DNA of 64,000 bases from Thalassomonas haliotis (GTDB lineage Bacteria; Pseudomonadota; Gammaproteobacteria; Enterobacterales; Alteromonadaceae): the NCBI RefSeq assembly GCF_028657945.1, contig NZ_CP059693.1, positions 5,952,001 through 6,016,000 on the forward strand. The letters are read 5' to 3'. Both the position numbers and the translations under genes were made by a program. Below the pieces are notes generated by a model that saw only the letters and a list, made by a program, of their open reading frames with translations, did not search any database and was not told the origin of the DNA. Shown here piece after piece: positions 54,424 to 62,984 of this stretch. How positions within the stretch are numbered: position 1 is the stretch's first letter; every line of letters starts with the position of its first letter.

Positions 54424-55218
54424 TTAAAAAGTCGTTCCTTTAAAGCTCTTCGCAGCCTTATCGATCAGGCGGGCGACTTTGCCGGGATGGGAAAGAATGG
54501 AGGCATGCGCTGAGTTGATAGAAATTTTGGTAGCCTTCATACGGTCAGCCATCCAGTGTTGGATTTTAGGGGTCACAATATGATCGTCTTCTGAAACCGC
54601 ATACCAGGAAGGTTTAGTCCTCCAGGCAGCCTGGGTGACTTGATCGGCATAAGCGTAGGTTGACATAGGTGTTTGTGCGGCTGCCATCAATCTAATTGCA
54701 CGCGGATTGCTGTCATGCGCCAGGGCAAAATGATACTCGTCACGCTTCACCAGGTTGTTGCCATAATCATCAACAATTAATGCACTTAACCCCGGCATTT
54801 CAGCCTGCGCGGGTTCAAGCTCAAGCATGTCATTTGTTGATTCGCCTTCATCGGGTGCGATGGCGGCAATATAAACCAGGCCTTTCACTTTAGGATCATT
54901 GCCGGCTTCGGTGATAGGCACCCCGCCCCATGAGTAACCCACAAGCACGACCGGCCCCTCTATGGCATCCAATACCCGCTGAGTGGCTTCAACATCATCC
55001 GCCAGGGACGTCAGTGGATTTTGTACGGCAGACACGTTATACCCCTTATCCATCAAGCGCGACATCACTTTGTTCCAGCTTGAGGCGTCAACGAAGGCAC
55101 CGTGCACCAAGACAATATTTTTTACTGCCTCTGCGTGCGCCTGCATCGCCAGTACGGAAAACATAAATACAGCGACCAGCTTTGAGATCTTTATCCTTGA
55201 AATGAAATTTATATTCAT
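54424..55218 (-). CDS. Secreted alpha/beta hydrolase
   Basis: The 264-residue protein has a signal peptide (cleavage after AMQAHA, residue 29), the oxyanion HGAFVDASSW segment at 39-48, the nucleophile elbow GYSWGG with Ser96, an acid in the SEDDHIV stretch and a C-terminal His in NSAHASILSHP. This matches the EstC/salicylate-esterase-like group of small periplasmic or secreted hydrolases. AAGGAA precedes the ATG. It lies 87 bases upstream of the small SDR and may share its transcript. Confidence 0.87.
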   Translation of the reverse strand: MNINFISRIKISKLVAVFMFSVLAMQAHAEAVKNIVLVHGAFVDASSWNKVMSRLMDKGYNVSAVQNPLTSLADDVEATQRVLDAIEGPVVLVGYSWGGVPITEAGNDPKVKGLVYIAAIAPDEGESTNDMLELEPAQAEMPGLSALIVDDYGNNLVKRDEYHFALAHDSNPRAIRLMAAAQTPMSTYAYADQVTQAAWRTKPSWYAVSEDDHIVTPKIQHWMADRMKATKISINSAHASILSHPGKVARLIDKAAKSFKGTTF

Positions 55219-55811
55219 GACGACAAGTTTCCTTAATTAATAATATAAAAATAGAGCATTTATCATTCACCATAGGTAAATGAACGCCTGATTATTCTTT
55301 CATATTTCAGGGGCTGGAGAGGAGCCGTAAATAGTTATTTAAGTAATAATCAGAGCTTGTTAATGGCCATCGTTTTACCCTGGAAAAGTTCCTTATTCTG
55401 GCGGTTCGCCTCACACAATAACAAAGCCGAGTAAAGAGCAAACAGTGAGAAAACGGCTGAGATCCCGACCAGGCTCTGCCAGACAGGATGACACTAAGCT
55501 TTATTTACCAGGGCAAGTTTCCGCTATAAGCAGAGCCAGTACTTTCATGGTAAACCATGCCTCCAGGACAAAAGAGCAAAGAGGGCAAAGAGGGCAAAAG
55601 GGCAAAAGGGCAAAGAGAGGATAAAGGCCGCCTACACGGCATCAAACCCGTGCCATCAATGCGCCCTTACGCTGGTGTTATCTTAGCAGGCCCGGCCACG
55701 ATGAGATGGCCAACAAAACAGAAAAACGTTTTGGCAGGTCTAGAAATACCTGCCCGAACATTAGCGGCGCAATAAACCGGATAAAAAGCGCCTGTTGCCA
55801 ACAAGCAGGTT
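55219..55811. other. 593-base gap with a purine-rich simple repeat
   Basis: The stretch 55568-55622 is a run of GGGCAAAG/GGGCAAAA-like octamers, a purine-only low-complexity tract on one strand. The rest shows no gene-like frame. Part of it may be the untranslated end of the aldo/keto reductase transcript. Confidence 0.55.
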
Positions 55812-56768
55812 TTATAAATACCTGTCCCCGCTCACCATTTCCAAGGCAAAAGAAGACGACAAACGCTGAAGACTTTCCGGTGACAAACTCAACGTCGTCG
55901 ATTGGCAGTTTTCAATCAGATATTTGACATTACGGGTACCGGGAATGGGCACGATATGCTCCCCCCGGGCCAATAACCAGGCGAGCAAAACCTGGGCATT
56001 GCTGACCTTATACTCGTCGGAGACCTCAGTTAATTCCGAAAATAAGAAGCCGTTTTTTTGCAGATTAGCGGCAGAAAATCTGGGCAGGTTAACCCTGAAG
56101 TCACTCGCCGATAACTGAATCTCAGGTTTGAGCATACCCCGACCCAAAGGAGAGTAGGCAAAAAAAGTGATCCCCAGCTCCTGACAAAGGGCACTGATGC
56201 CGGTTTCTACATTCCGGGTCCAGAGAGAGTATTCCGATTGTACCGCACTTAAGGGATGCACCTTATTGGCCCGGCGGATCTCATCCTCATTTGCTTCGGA
56301 TAAGCCGATATGACGTATCTTGCCTTCTTTTACCAGCTGAGACAGGCTTTCCATACTTTCTTCAATTGGCGTATCCGGGTCAACCCTATGCAGATAATAC
56401 AGATCAACCGCGTCAACCCCTAACCTGCGCAGGCTCGCTTCGCAGCTTTTACGGATATAATCGTTTGAGCCATTAAAGCTGCGCTGAAACAGGTTGCTCC
56501 CCTCGATATCCGCCCCCCGGACAATGCCAGTTTTGGTTGAGATCAGGGGTTTGGTCCCGGTTTGGGAAAGAAAGCGCCCGAGCAATTTTTCATTATGGCC
56601 ATCGCCATAGAAATCTGAGGTATCAAACAGGGTGATCCCCTGGTTCACCGCTTCATGCAACACCTTCAAAGACTGACTGTCATCGCTGTCCCCGTAAAAT
56701 TCCGACATGCCCATACAACCTAAGCCGATGGCCGAGATATCTTCGTTTTTTAATTTCCTGGTTTTCAT
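55812..56768 (-). CDS. Aldo/keto reductase
   Basis: This NADPH-dependent reductase of the AKR superfamily (YajO/IolS-like) has 318 residues from the ATG at 56766-56768 (AGGAAG upstream). It has the start IGLGCMGMSEFYG, the catalytic Asp-Tyr pair in LFDTSDFYGDGHNE, Lys in ISTKTG, His in YYLHRVDPDTP, and the coenzyme-binding PIPGTRNVKYLIEN. It is the last gene of the six-gene minus-strand operon, 14 bases after the KAS III-like gene. An extended frame to 56813 overlaps that gene and is rejected. Confidence 0.92.
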   Translation of the reverse strand: MKTRKLKNEDISAIGLGCMGMSEFYGDSDDSQSLKVLHEAVNQGITLFDTSDFYGDGHNEKLLGRFLSQTGTKPLISTKTGIVRGADIEGSNLFQRSFNGSNDYIRKSCEASLRRLGVDAVDLYYLHRVDPDTPIEESMESLSQLVKEGKIRHIGLSEANEDEIRRANKVHPLSAVQSEYSLWTRNVETGISALCQELGITFFAYSPLGRGMLKPEIQLSASDFRVNLPRFSAANLQKNGFLFSELTEVSDEYKVSNAQVLLAWLLARGEHIVPIPGTRNVKYLIENCQSTTLSLSPESLQRLSSSFALEMVSGDRYL

Positions 56769-56782
56769 TATTTTCTTCCTTA

Positions 56783-57784
56783 TTACATCACTTGCAACAA
56801 AACGACCGAGCAACTAAAGCCAACCCCGGCACTCAACATCAGGACCCTTTGACCGCGACTAAGCAAGCCTTTTTGACGCAGGTTGTACAAACCTATTAAC
56901 GCATCACTCGCCCCTAAGTGGCCGACGGTCCGACCAAACTGCCAACCGTTTTTATGTGCCAAATCGCCAAAGTACTTGTCATAAGATTCATTACGGATCC
57001 GGCTGCCGACATATGGTGGAATAAGCCAGTCGGCCGGCTCCCTGAGTAAGTCATAGTCTTCCAGTAACCCACTGCGTAAAGAGAGCAAAGCCTTTTGTAT
57101 CGGTCCTAAAAAACCATCACGCGAATGATTTTGCAGGAATAACTTTTTAGTCGCCCTGATATCGTATTCATCTTTAGAGCTATTTATGCCTTCCGGGCTG
57201 GCTTGGTCCATGCGATGCAAGGCTTCCAGCTCAGGCACCGAGATCACGGTGGAGTGCAATATTTTCGCAAAGCCAGCCGTTGGAGAAATCACCGCCGCCA
57301 CGGCAGCGTCGCCATAAATCAGGCCATAATCCCCCATCCAGCGGTCAAAACCCGAGGCAGCAAACCTGTCAGCGGCGACAATCAAGGCATTTTTATTCTC
57401 CGCATCACAACTAAGTGTTTTTTCTGCCAACTTTAACGCTATCATGGCGCCGTTACATCCTTGCTGAATCGTCAACGGCAGCGCATGCTCACCACTAAGT
57501 TCTTTCTGTAAATAAGATGCCGGCGCCCAAAACCTCGCATGCCCGTGACGGTGAATAGAGGCATAGGTCAACAAGGACAGGTCTTCACCACTAATGCCGC
57601 CTTCCTCCATGGCCTCAGACGCTGCCGACAAGCCCATGTCAGCCGGAAACAACTCGTTTTCAATTGCGGCACTTTCATAACCATCAGCAATTGCGAGTTC
57701 ACTGTCGTACAAATCATCGCTTACCGCCGCGGCGACCGTCATCCGCTCATCCGGCAGGTATCTTCCTAATCCCGAAATATACAT
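56783..57784 (-). CDS. CerJ-like ketoacyl synthase III family protein (probable acyltransferase)
   Basis: The 333-residue thiolase-fold protein has the nucleophile in LTIQQGCNGAMIAL (Cys110), then ASGFDRWMGDYGLIYGDAAV and VPELEALHRMD, features I associate with the CerJ/ChlB acyl-transferring branch of KAS III homologues rather than with FabH. The FabH His (HQAN) is replaced by PPYVG (256-260), and the Asn region reads GHLGASD (288-294) with Asp as in CerJ. It may therefore esterify or amidate a small molecule instead of condensing. AAGGTAG precedes the ATG. It lies 25 bases after the monooxygenase gene. Confidence 0.8.
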   Translation of the reverse strand: MYISGLGRYLPDERMTVAAAVSDDLYDSELAIADGYESAAIENELFPADMGLSAASEAMEEGGISGEDLSLLTYASIHRHGHARFWAPASYLQKELSGEHALPLTIQQGCNGAMIALKLAEKTLSCDAENKNALIVAADRFAASGFDRWMGDYGLIYGDAAVAAVISPTAGFAKILHSTVISVPELEALHRMDQASPEGINSSKDEYDIRATKKLFLQNHSRDGFLGPIQKALLSLRSGLLEDYDLLREPADWLIPPYVGSRIRNESYDKYFGDLAHKNGWQFGRTVGHLGASDALIGLYNLRQKGLLSRGQRVLMLSAGVGFSCSVVLLQVM

Positions 57785-57809
57785 CTTGTGCTACCTTTAA
57801 AGTCCAATG

Positions 57810-59435
57810 TTATAAAGCACCGTTAAGGCGATACTCAGTCATGGCTTTTAAACATGCCTCCAGTGATACCTGGCGGTCTATTTCCTGGACATAACCGTCC
57901 GGCCTGAGCAGCACGGCACAAATAGGCTCAGCGGCCTTGGCAAAAGGCCCCTCTTTTTCCATAGGAATGGATTGCACCCCATCGGGTAAGTCGCTTTCCC
58001 CCGGACGGTAATATTTATTTTGCGACAGCATCACCGCGCGACAGCATCCGGCAGAAACCTCCTGAATTTGTTTGAGGGAGACCTTCAGTTCAGGTATGTC
58101 GGCATAATAAAACTCACTTTCATTGATTAACAAGGTCCAGTCTTTGCCATTTTGCAGATCTAAGACATCCAGCCTGTCATTGAGCATAAACCAGGGCATT
58201 CTTTTACCTTTGGTAATGGTAGAAATCGCAGCAGACTGATTCTGGCCGGAATAATCCAGGGTTAACTGGGCCATACCCTGCATGGCTTTGCCCGGGGTAT
58301 AGTATTTAAAGATTAATGGCGCAATAAAGTGCAGACACGACCTTATCCAGGGATTATTAGAGGTCACCCACGACATTGCTTTATCGGTGTTTTCCACGAC
58401 CCGGGACGATATTTCCCTTCTTTCGCGGTCATAACTATCCAGCAGCTGACTCGAACTCCGGCCACGCAATACAGCGTTCAGCTTCCAGGCCAGGTTTATC
58501 GCGTCCTGCATGCCGGTATTCATTCCCTGGCCACCGGCAGGTGAATGGATATGCGCCGCATCGCCGCATAAAAAGACATTTCCCTTATTGAACGAGCGCG
58601 CCACTCTTTTATGCATTCGATATAACTTTACCCTGCTGGGTGAAGTCAGGGTCAGGTTCTTCAACAGATCATTATCAGAAAGGAAGGCTTTGAAGTCCTC
58701 AAAATTCGCCGACAGTTCCCCTTCATTTACCAGGGTATTAGGCCCGACGACACGATACTCACCATTGGGCATAGGAATGACAGCGGCAACGGTTTTTTTC
58801 GCCAAAAAAACATGGGTGGCATCGGTTTCAATTTGATCTTCTTCAATTTTCATTTCCGACAGCATAAAAGAGGCATCGTAAGTTTCACCATCAAATTCAA
58901 TCCCCAAACTATTACGCACGATACTGCTTGCCCCGTCACAACCGATAAGGTAGCGGCATTGAATATCTTCCCGGACGCCATCTCGCAGGACACTGGCGCT
59001 CATGCCTTGTGGATGCTCTTCAAATTCGGTCAGGTCCGAGTTCCAAGCAATTTCAACATCATGCTGCTCTAACCAATCGACCAACAGCCTTTCCGTGGTC
59101 GATTGCGGCAGGATCAAATAATAGGGGTGTGGGGTGTGTTTTTTTAATACATCAAAATCCAGGCTAAACAGTGTTCTTTCCGGCGTATGAAATTTCATGG
59201 TCGTGGTCACACGGCCAAATTCAACAAAGGCTTTATCCAGCCCCAGGGGACGTAGTAACTCTATGGTTCTGGCATGAACCCCTAACGCCCGAGATTCTTC
59301 CACCGGGCCTTCCTTTTGATCGTAAATTTTAACTTTGATACCGTTCATGGTCAAAAAACAAGCCAAGGTCAGCCCGACAGGGCCGGCACCAGAGATCAAA
59401 ACCTCGGTTTCGTCATATTTTTTTGTCATCATCAT
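57810..59435 (-). CDS. FAD-dependent aromatic monooxygenase
   Basis: The 541-residue flavoprotein belongs to the phenol hydroxylase/polyketide hydroxylase (PF01494) group: GAGPVGLTLACF (FAD GxGxxG, near residue 18), the DG motif GCDGASSIVRNSLG, and the GD motif FLCGDAAHIHSPAGGQGMNT. A C-terminal thioredoxin-like domain of about 130 residues follows, as in MhpA and aromatic polyketide oxygenases. The ATG at 59433-59435 overlaps the stop of the hydrolase gene (TAATG), indicating coupling; a GTG two codons up is possible. It probably hydroxylates or oxidatively cleaves an aromatic substrate. Confidence 0.92.
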   Translation of the reverse strand: MMMTKKYDETEVLISGAGPVGLTLACFLTMNGIKVKIYDQKEGPVEESRALGVHARTIELLRPLGLDKAFVEFGRVTTTMKFHTPERTLFSLDFDVLKKHTPHPYYLILPQSTTERLLVDWLEQHDVEIAWNSDLTEFEEHPQGMSASVLRDGVREDIQCRYLIGCDGASSIVRNSLGIEFDGETYDASFMLSEMKIEEDQIETDATHVFLAKKTVAAVIPMPNGEYRVVGPNTLVNEGELSANFEDFKAFLSDNDLLKNLTLTSPSRVKLYRMHKRVARSFNKGNVFLCGDAAHIHSPAGGQGMNTGMQDAINLAWKLNAVLRGRSSSQLLDSYDRERREISSRVVENTDKAMSWVTSNNPWIRSCLHFIAPLIFKYYTPGKAMQGMAQLTLDYSGQNQSAAISTITKGKRMPWFMLNDRLDVLDLQNGKDWTLLINESEFYYADIPELKVSLKQIQEVSAGCCRAVMLSQNKYYRPGESDLPDGVQSIPMEKEGPFAKAAEPICAVLLRPDGYVQEIDRQVSLEACLKAMTEYRLNGAL

Positions 59436-60160
59436 TACCACTCTTCAATAAATCTTGCACTATATTCGAAGGCCCTGCTATTGGCCTTTGCATCAAACCT
59501 TGAGCTATGTCCCAAACTACCGATTTCTTCAACGGTAAAACTGTGTACGGCATTGCCAAGCACCAAGAGCCGCCAGTCAATTTTGCTTGCGGTCATTTCA
59601 CGGGAATACTCATTGATCCTGCTCATGGGAATATGGGGATCTGAACCGCCATGAACCATTAAAAACCGGGTTTCGTCATCAAAGCACCGTAAAGGCTGAT
59701 AAGAACTTGGCGTACCGTGTATTGATACCGAACTGCGCAGCCCGCACGCCGCACGCCCTAACTCAAAGGCAAGAGAACCACCAAAGCAAACCCCCACGGC
59801 TGAAAGACCGTTTAACTGTGTTCCCATCAAAGAAGCACAGACTTCAGCAAATTTAGTCAGCTCTTGTCTTAATGCCTTGGTGTCGGCAAGCGTACTATGA
59901 ATAAAACTTTCCACCTGGTGCGTATAATTGTGCGGTTGACGGCCGGCACCATATAAATCGGTTAACAACACTTTAGACTTGAGTCTTTTGGCGAGCCAAG
60001 CCGCTTTTCTTTTCGCATACCCAGTAGTACACCCGGCCCAGTCGGGAAAATAAAGAATATGATGCTTTGTTCCAGCGTCGAAGATGATGCCGTCAAAGAC
60101 CCGGTTGCCAACCTTAAATTCCATTGCTTGTCCAGTCTCCTGAACCTGCTCAATAAGCAT
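59435..60160 (-). CDS. Dienelactone hydrolase family protein
   Basis: The 241-residue alpha/beta hydrolase has the Cys-type triad of dienelactone hydrolases: GVCFGG with Cys125, Asp174 in VHGGSDPHIP, and His206 in GNAVHSFT. Such enzymes open lactones or thioesters in aromatic degradation and in some biosyntheses. A strong AAGGAGG site precedes the ATG. The stop codon overlaps the monooxygenase start, which suggests sequential action on the same substrate. Confidence 0.88.
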   Translation of the reverse strand: MLIEQVQETGQAMEFKVGNRVFDGIIFDAGTKHHILYFPDWAGCTTGYAKRKAAWLAKRLKSKVLLTDLYGAGRQPHNYTHQVESFIHSTLADTKALRQELTKFAEVCASLMGTQLNGLSAVGVCFGGSLAFELGRAACGLRSSVSIHGTPSSYQPLRCFDDETRFLMVHGGSDPHIPMSRINEYSREMTASKIDWRLLVLGNAVHSFTVEEIGSLGHSSRFDAKANSRAFEYSARFIEEW

Positions 60161-60301
60161 ATTACCTCCTTGGAAACTAACGAATCAGGCAAGCGCTTTC
60201 CTGCGGAAAAAAAGCACACTTAAATCCCTGACATACAAACAGTTACTGCCTGTATGTCCCAATCGTTATAGGGTTAGGTAAAACTAGCCAGGGCCAGTTT
60301 A

Positions 60302-61039
60302 TTACCCGTGAATATGGTTGGTCGCGCCGCCGTCAACCACCAGGTTACTGCCGGTGATAAAGCTTGCGAGCGGGCTGGACAGGAAAACAACGGCACTGGC
60401 CACTTCATCAGGCGTAGACAAACGCCCCATAGGATTGGCCAATACCGTCGCCTCATAGACATCTTTGTTGTTTTGCTTGATGATGTCCCAGAAACCGCCT
60501 TCAACAAAGGTATCCCCGGGTGACACGACATTTACACGTACACCGTCAATGAGATATTTTTTTGCGTTGGATTTCATATAGTGTGTCATTGCCGATTTAA
60601 TCGCGCCATATGACTCAAAACCCGGGGTGGCAAAGCTACTGGCTTTGCTGCCTATATAAGTAATCGCGGCACCATCTTCTTTATCTTTAAGATAGGGAAC
60701 TGCGGCTTCAATGCTGTTGATCGTGGATTTAAGATCAATATCGATTGATGCATCCCAGTCACCCGAAAGTGCACTGACATTAGGCACCAGAATGTCAAAT
60801 TCAGCAATTTCAGACAACCAAAGCTTATAAGCTTCATGATCAGAGACATCAACTTCGGCTCCAAAAGCCCGTCCTTCAAATTGGCTGAGTTCAGCCATCA
60901 TGTTCTTAACATTCTCTTGCTGTCTGGAGCAAAAATAAACCTGGCACCCTTCACTCAGAAACGCTTTTACAATAGCTTTGCCGATCCCTGCAGTACCACC
61001 GGTTACAACGACACGTTTGTTTGTTAATTTAAGATCCAT
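60302..61039 (-). CDS. Short-chain dehydrogenase/reductase
   Basis: The 245-residue classical SDR has the cofactor motif TGGTAGIGKA (13-22), the active site Ser131 (IGSKAS), Tyr144 and Lys148 (SYGAIK), and a C-terminal GSNLVVDGGATNHIHG. CSRQQ after beta 2 suggests NADPH preference. AAGGAAAA precedes the ATG. It is the second gene of the operon, 120 bases after the exporter, with a tandem repeat in that gap. Confidence 0.92.
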   Translation of the reverse strand: MDLKLTNKRVVVTGGTAGIGKAIVKAFLSEGCQVYFCSRQQENVKNMMAELSQFEGRAFGAEVDVSDHEAYKLWLSEIAEFDILVPNVSALSGDWDASIDIDLKSTINSIEAAVPYLKDKEDGAAITYIGSKASSFATPGFESYGAIKSAMTHYMKSNAKKYLIDGVRVNVVSPGDTFVEGGFWDIIKQNNKDVYEATVLANPMGRLSTPDEVASAVVFLSSPLASFITGSNLVVDGGATNHIHG

Positions 61040-61062
61040 AATATTTTCCTTTAGTAAATTTA

Positions 61063-61158
61063 GTTTTGTTGGTAAAAAGTTTTCTTGGTAAAAAGTTTTA
61101 TTCGTAAATAGTTTTCTTGGTAAAAAGTTTTATTCGTAAATAGTTTTCTTGGTAAAGT
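61063..61158. repeat. Six tandem copies of a degenerate 16-bp unit
   Basis: Units begin at 61063, 61079, 61095, 61111, 61127 and 61143. Types alternate: GTTTTCTTGGTAAAAA and GTTTTATTCGTAAATA, so the pattern is also an exact 32-bp repeat (61079-61110 = 61111-61142). It fills the space between the exporter stop codon and the SDR leader. Copy number could vary by slippage and alter spacing within the operon. Confidence 0.88.
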
Positions 61159-61159
61159 G

Positions 61160-62320
61160 TTACGCTGTCTGTGCTGCGGACTTTTCACCTCCCATTGACA
61201 TACAGCTAAGGAATAGCCCTACCGCCGAGATCCCGATAGCCATAAAAGGCAGATAAGTCATGCTGATGTTATTGCTGAGCATCATGCCGCCCACCGTCGC
61301 CCCCAGGGCACTACCGATATTTAAGGCGGCGATATTAAAAGAAGAAGACATCAGCGGCGATTTCCCCGCATGGGATAAGACTTGCATTTGCATAGGCGGG
61401 ATAACGGAAAACATAGCGATCCCCATAACAAAACTCGCTATCACCATTGCAATATATGACGACATTGACACATAAAATAACAACAATGAAAGTATCAGGC
61501 TAAAGATAGTCATAGGAACGGCGGTCGCGAGATTTTTATCCGCTAATTTAGCCCCGATGGGATTGCCGACAGCCATGCCCAGACCAACGACCAGTAGCAA
61601 CAGAGGCACCTGCTCAGCAGCAATGCCCGTGACACCGGTCAGGATAGGCGCAATATAAGTGAAAACAGTAAAAACACCGCCAAAACCAAGAATGGTCGTC
61701 ACAAGGGCTTTAATCATTGCCGGTTGTACCAGGGCAGAAAACTCCTGACGCAGGTCCACTTTTTCATCCGCTTTAACTTTTGGTAGCAGCATCGCCAGGG
61801 CAAGACAGGCAACAAAGCCCAAGCCGGCAATCACAAAAAAGACCACTCTCCAGTCATAGTTCTGACCTATCATAGTACCTAGAGGGGAGCCGATAATATT
61901 GGCGAGGGTAGCCCCCAGAAACATAGCACCTATCGCACTTGCCTGCTTACCCGGGCTGACCAGCTGAGTCGCAACAACCGCGCCGATGCCAAAAAAGCTG
62001 GCCTGAGAAAGGGCCGTCAGGAACCTGACAACCAGCATATGTTCATACGTCATGGCAAAAGCACAAGCAACATTGCCAAGGACAAAAGCCGCCATCAGAT
62101 ATATCAGCACCGGCTTACGGCGAACACTCACTAAAAAAGGCGTTAATAAAGGAGCGCCCAACACGACCCCCAGAGCATAACTTGTGACCAGATAACCCGA
62201 CTGCCCGATATCTACATGCAAGTCACCAGCGATATCCGGTAATAACCCCATTATCACAAATTCACCGGTGCAGATGGTAAATGCACCGATTGCCAGTATC
62301 CAGATAGCCAATGGCATCAT
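61160..62320 (-). CDS. MFS efflux transporter (DHA1 family)
   Basis: The 386-residue protein has 12 predicted membrane helices, starting MPLAIWILAIGAFTICTGEF with the TGEFVIMGLLPDIA motif of the AraJ/CmlA/PbuE drug-sugar-nucleoside efflux group, and motif C-like GSPLGTMIG in helix 5. AAGGAG precedes two adjacent ATGs; either could start. It heads the six-gene operon and probably exports the product or protects against the substrate. A conserved 51-bp block lies 72 bases upstream. Confidence 0.92.
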   Translation of the reverse strand: MMPLAIWILAIGAFTICTGEFVIMGLLPDIAGDLHVDIGQSGYLVTSYALGVVLGAPLLTPFLVSVRRKPVLIYLMAAFVLGNVACAFAMTYEHMLVVRFLTALSQASFFGIGAVVATQLVSPGKQASAIGAMFLGATLANIIGSPLGTMIGQNYDWRVVFFVIAGLGFVACLALAMLLPKVKADEKVDLRQEFSALVQPAMIKALVTTILGFGGVFTVFTYIAPILTGVTGIAAEQVPLLLLVVGLGMAVGNPIGAKLADKNLATAVPMTIFSLILSLLLFYVSMSSYIAMVIASFVMGIAMFSVIPPMQMQVLSHAGKSPLMSSSFNIAALNIGSALGATVGGMMLSNNISMTYLPFMAIGISAVGLFLSCMSMGGEKSAAQTA

Positions 62321-62391
62321 ATTCTCCTTAATTGATCTTTGATTTGTTAAACACGCTTTAGATATGGGAGAAGAATACCTTGATGCCAGGG

Positions 62392-62442
62392 TTTTGATTA
62401 GTGGTGAAATTGTGTTTATTGAAACAATGAATGGTTATTAAT
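62392..62442 (+). promoter_or_regulatory. Conserved 51-bp block, copy B, upstream of the exporter operon
   Basis: It is nearly identical to 52648-52698 (six mismatches by eye), including TTTTGATTAGTGGT at the left, the TTGT-N10-ACAA dyad, and TGGTTATTAAT at the right. Here no LysR gene follows: where copy A has ATGG, copy B has ATAA. It is either a second operator for the LysR protein or the surviving promoter of a lost divergent lysR. Confidence 0.6.
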
Positions 62443-62984
62443 AACGACACTTTTCACCCGCCTTACTTTCGCGAGTCGCATAAAAAAGCAGCGGAGAAAC
62501 AAAGCGCATAACCAGGAAGCATAAATAGCCAACCCGAAGTTATATAAAGGGCCAAAGCTGCTCTGCACAGGTCAGGATTAAGGCTCGGGGACGCTTAACA
62601 AGACATAAGCACTTATGGCACAGCCGACATGACTGCTAAGACGAAAAACCAGCTCAGACGGGGTAAACAGCTGTTGAGATAACGGCATGCAAATTCAAGG
62701 GGGCCTTTTTGCTCACGTTAAACATAGCAGTGATGTATTTAATTTGGCATACATATGGCGCCAGGTAAGCAAATACCCGGTTATTGTGCAGGCTGGCTGT
62801 TTGGGAAATCGCCAGGCAAGAGGACAAAAGGTTTAAGGATAAGTATGTATTGCCAGGCCTTGGTCTGGTCAAAATGGCGGTTAGGGAGGCAACTCAATTG
62901 CCTGAAAATAAAGCCCGGGGAATTATGACGATCCCCCGACATCTCAGATAGCAGCTATGGCCATTTAATCCCGCAATTGCCGCA
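62443..62984. other. Intergenic stretch, no gene recognised
   Basis: About 540 bases without a convincing frame. A small AGGCAA/TTGCCT stem occurs at 62887-62903, and a 72-codon minus frame (62654-62872) has no protein character. It may include decayed sequence. Confidence 0.35.

Noticed and set aside
61063..61158. Considered as a CRISPR array
   Set aside because: Units are contiguous with no unique spacers and there are no cas genes.
62654..62872. 72-codon minus-strand frame in the gap upstream of the exporter
   Set aside because: No ribosome binding site, no motif, and atypical composition.
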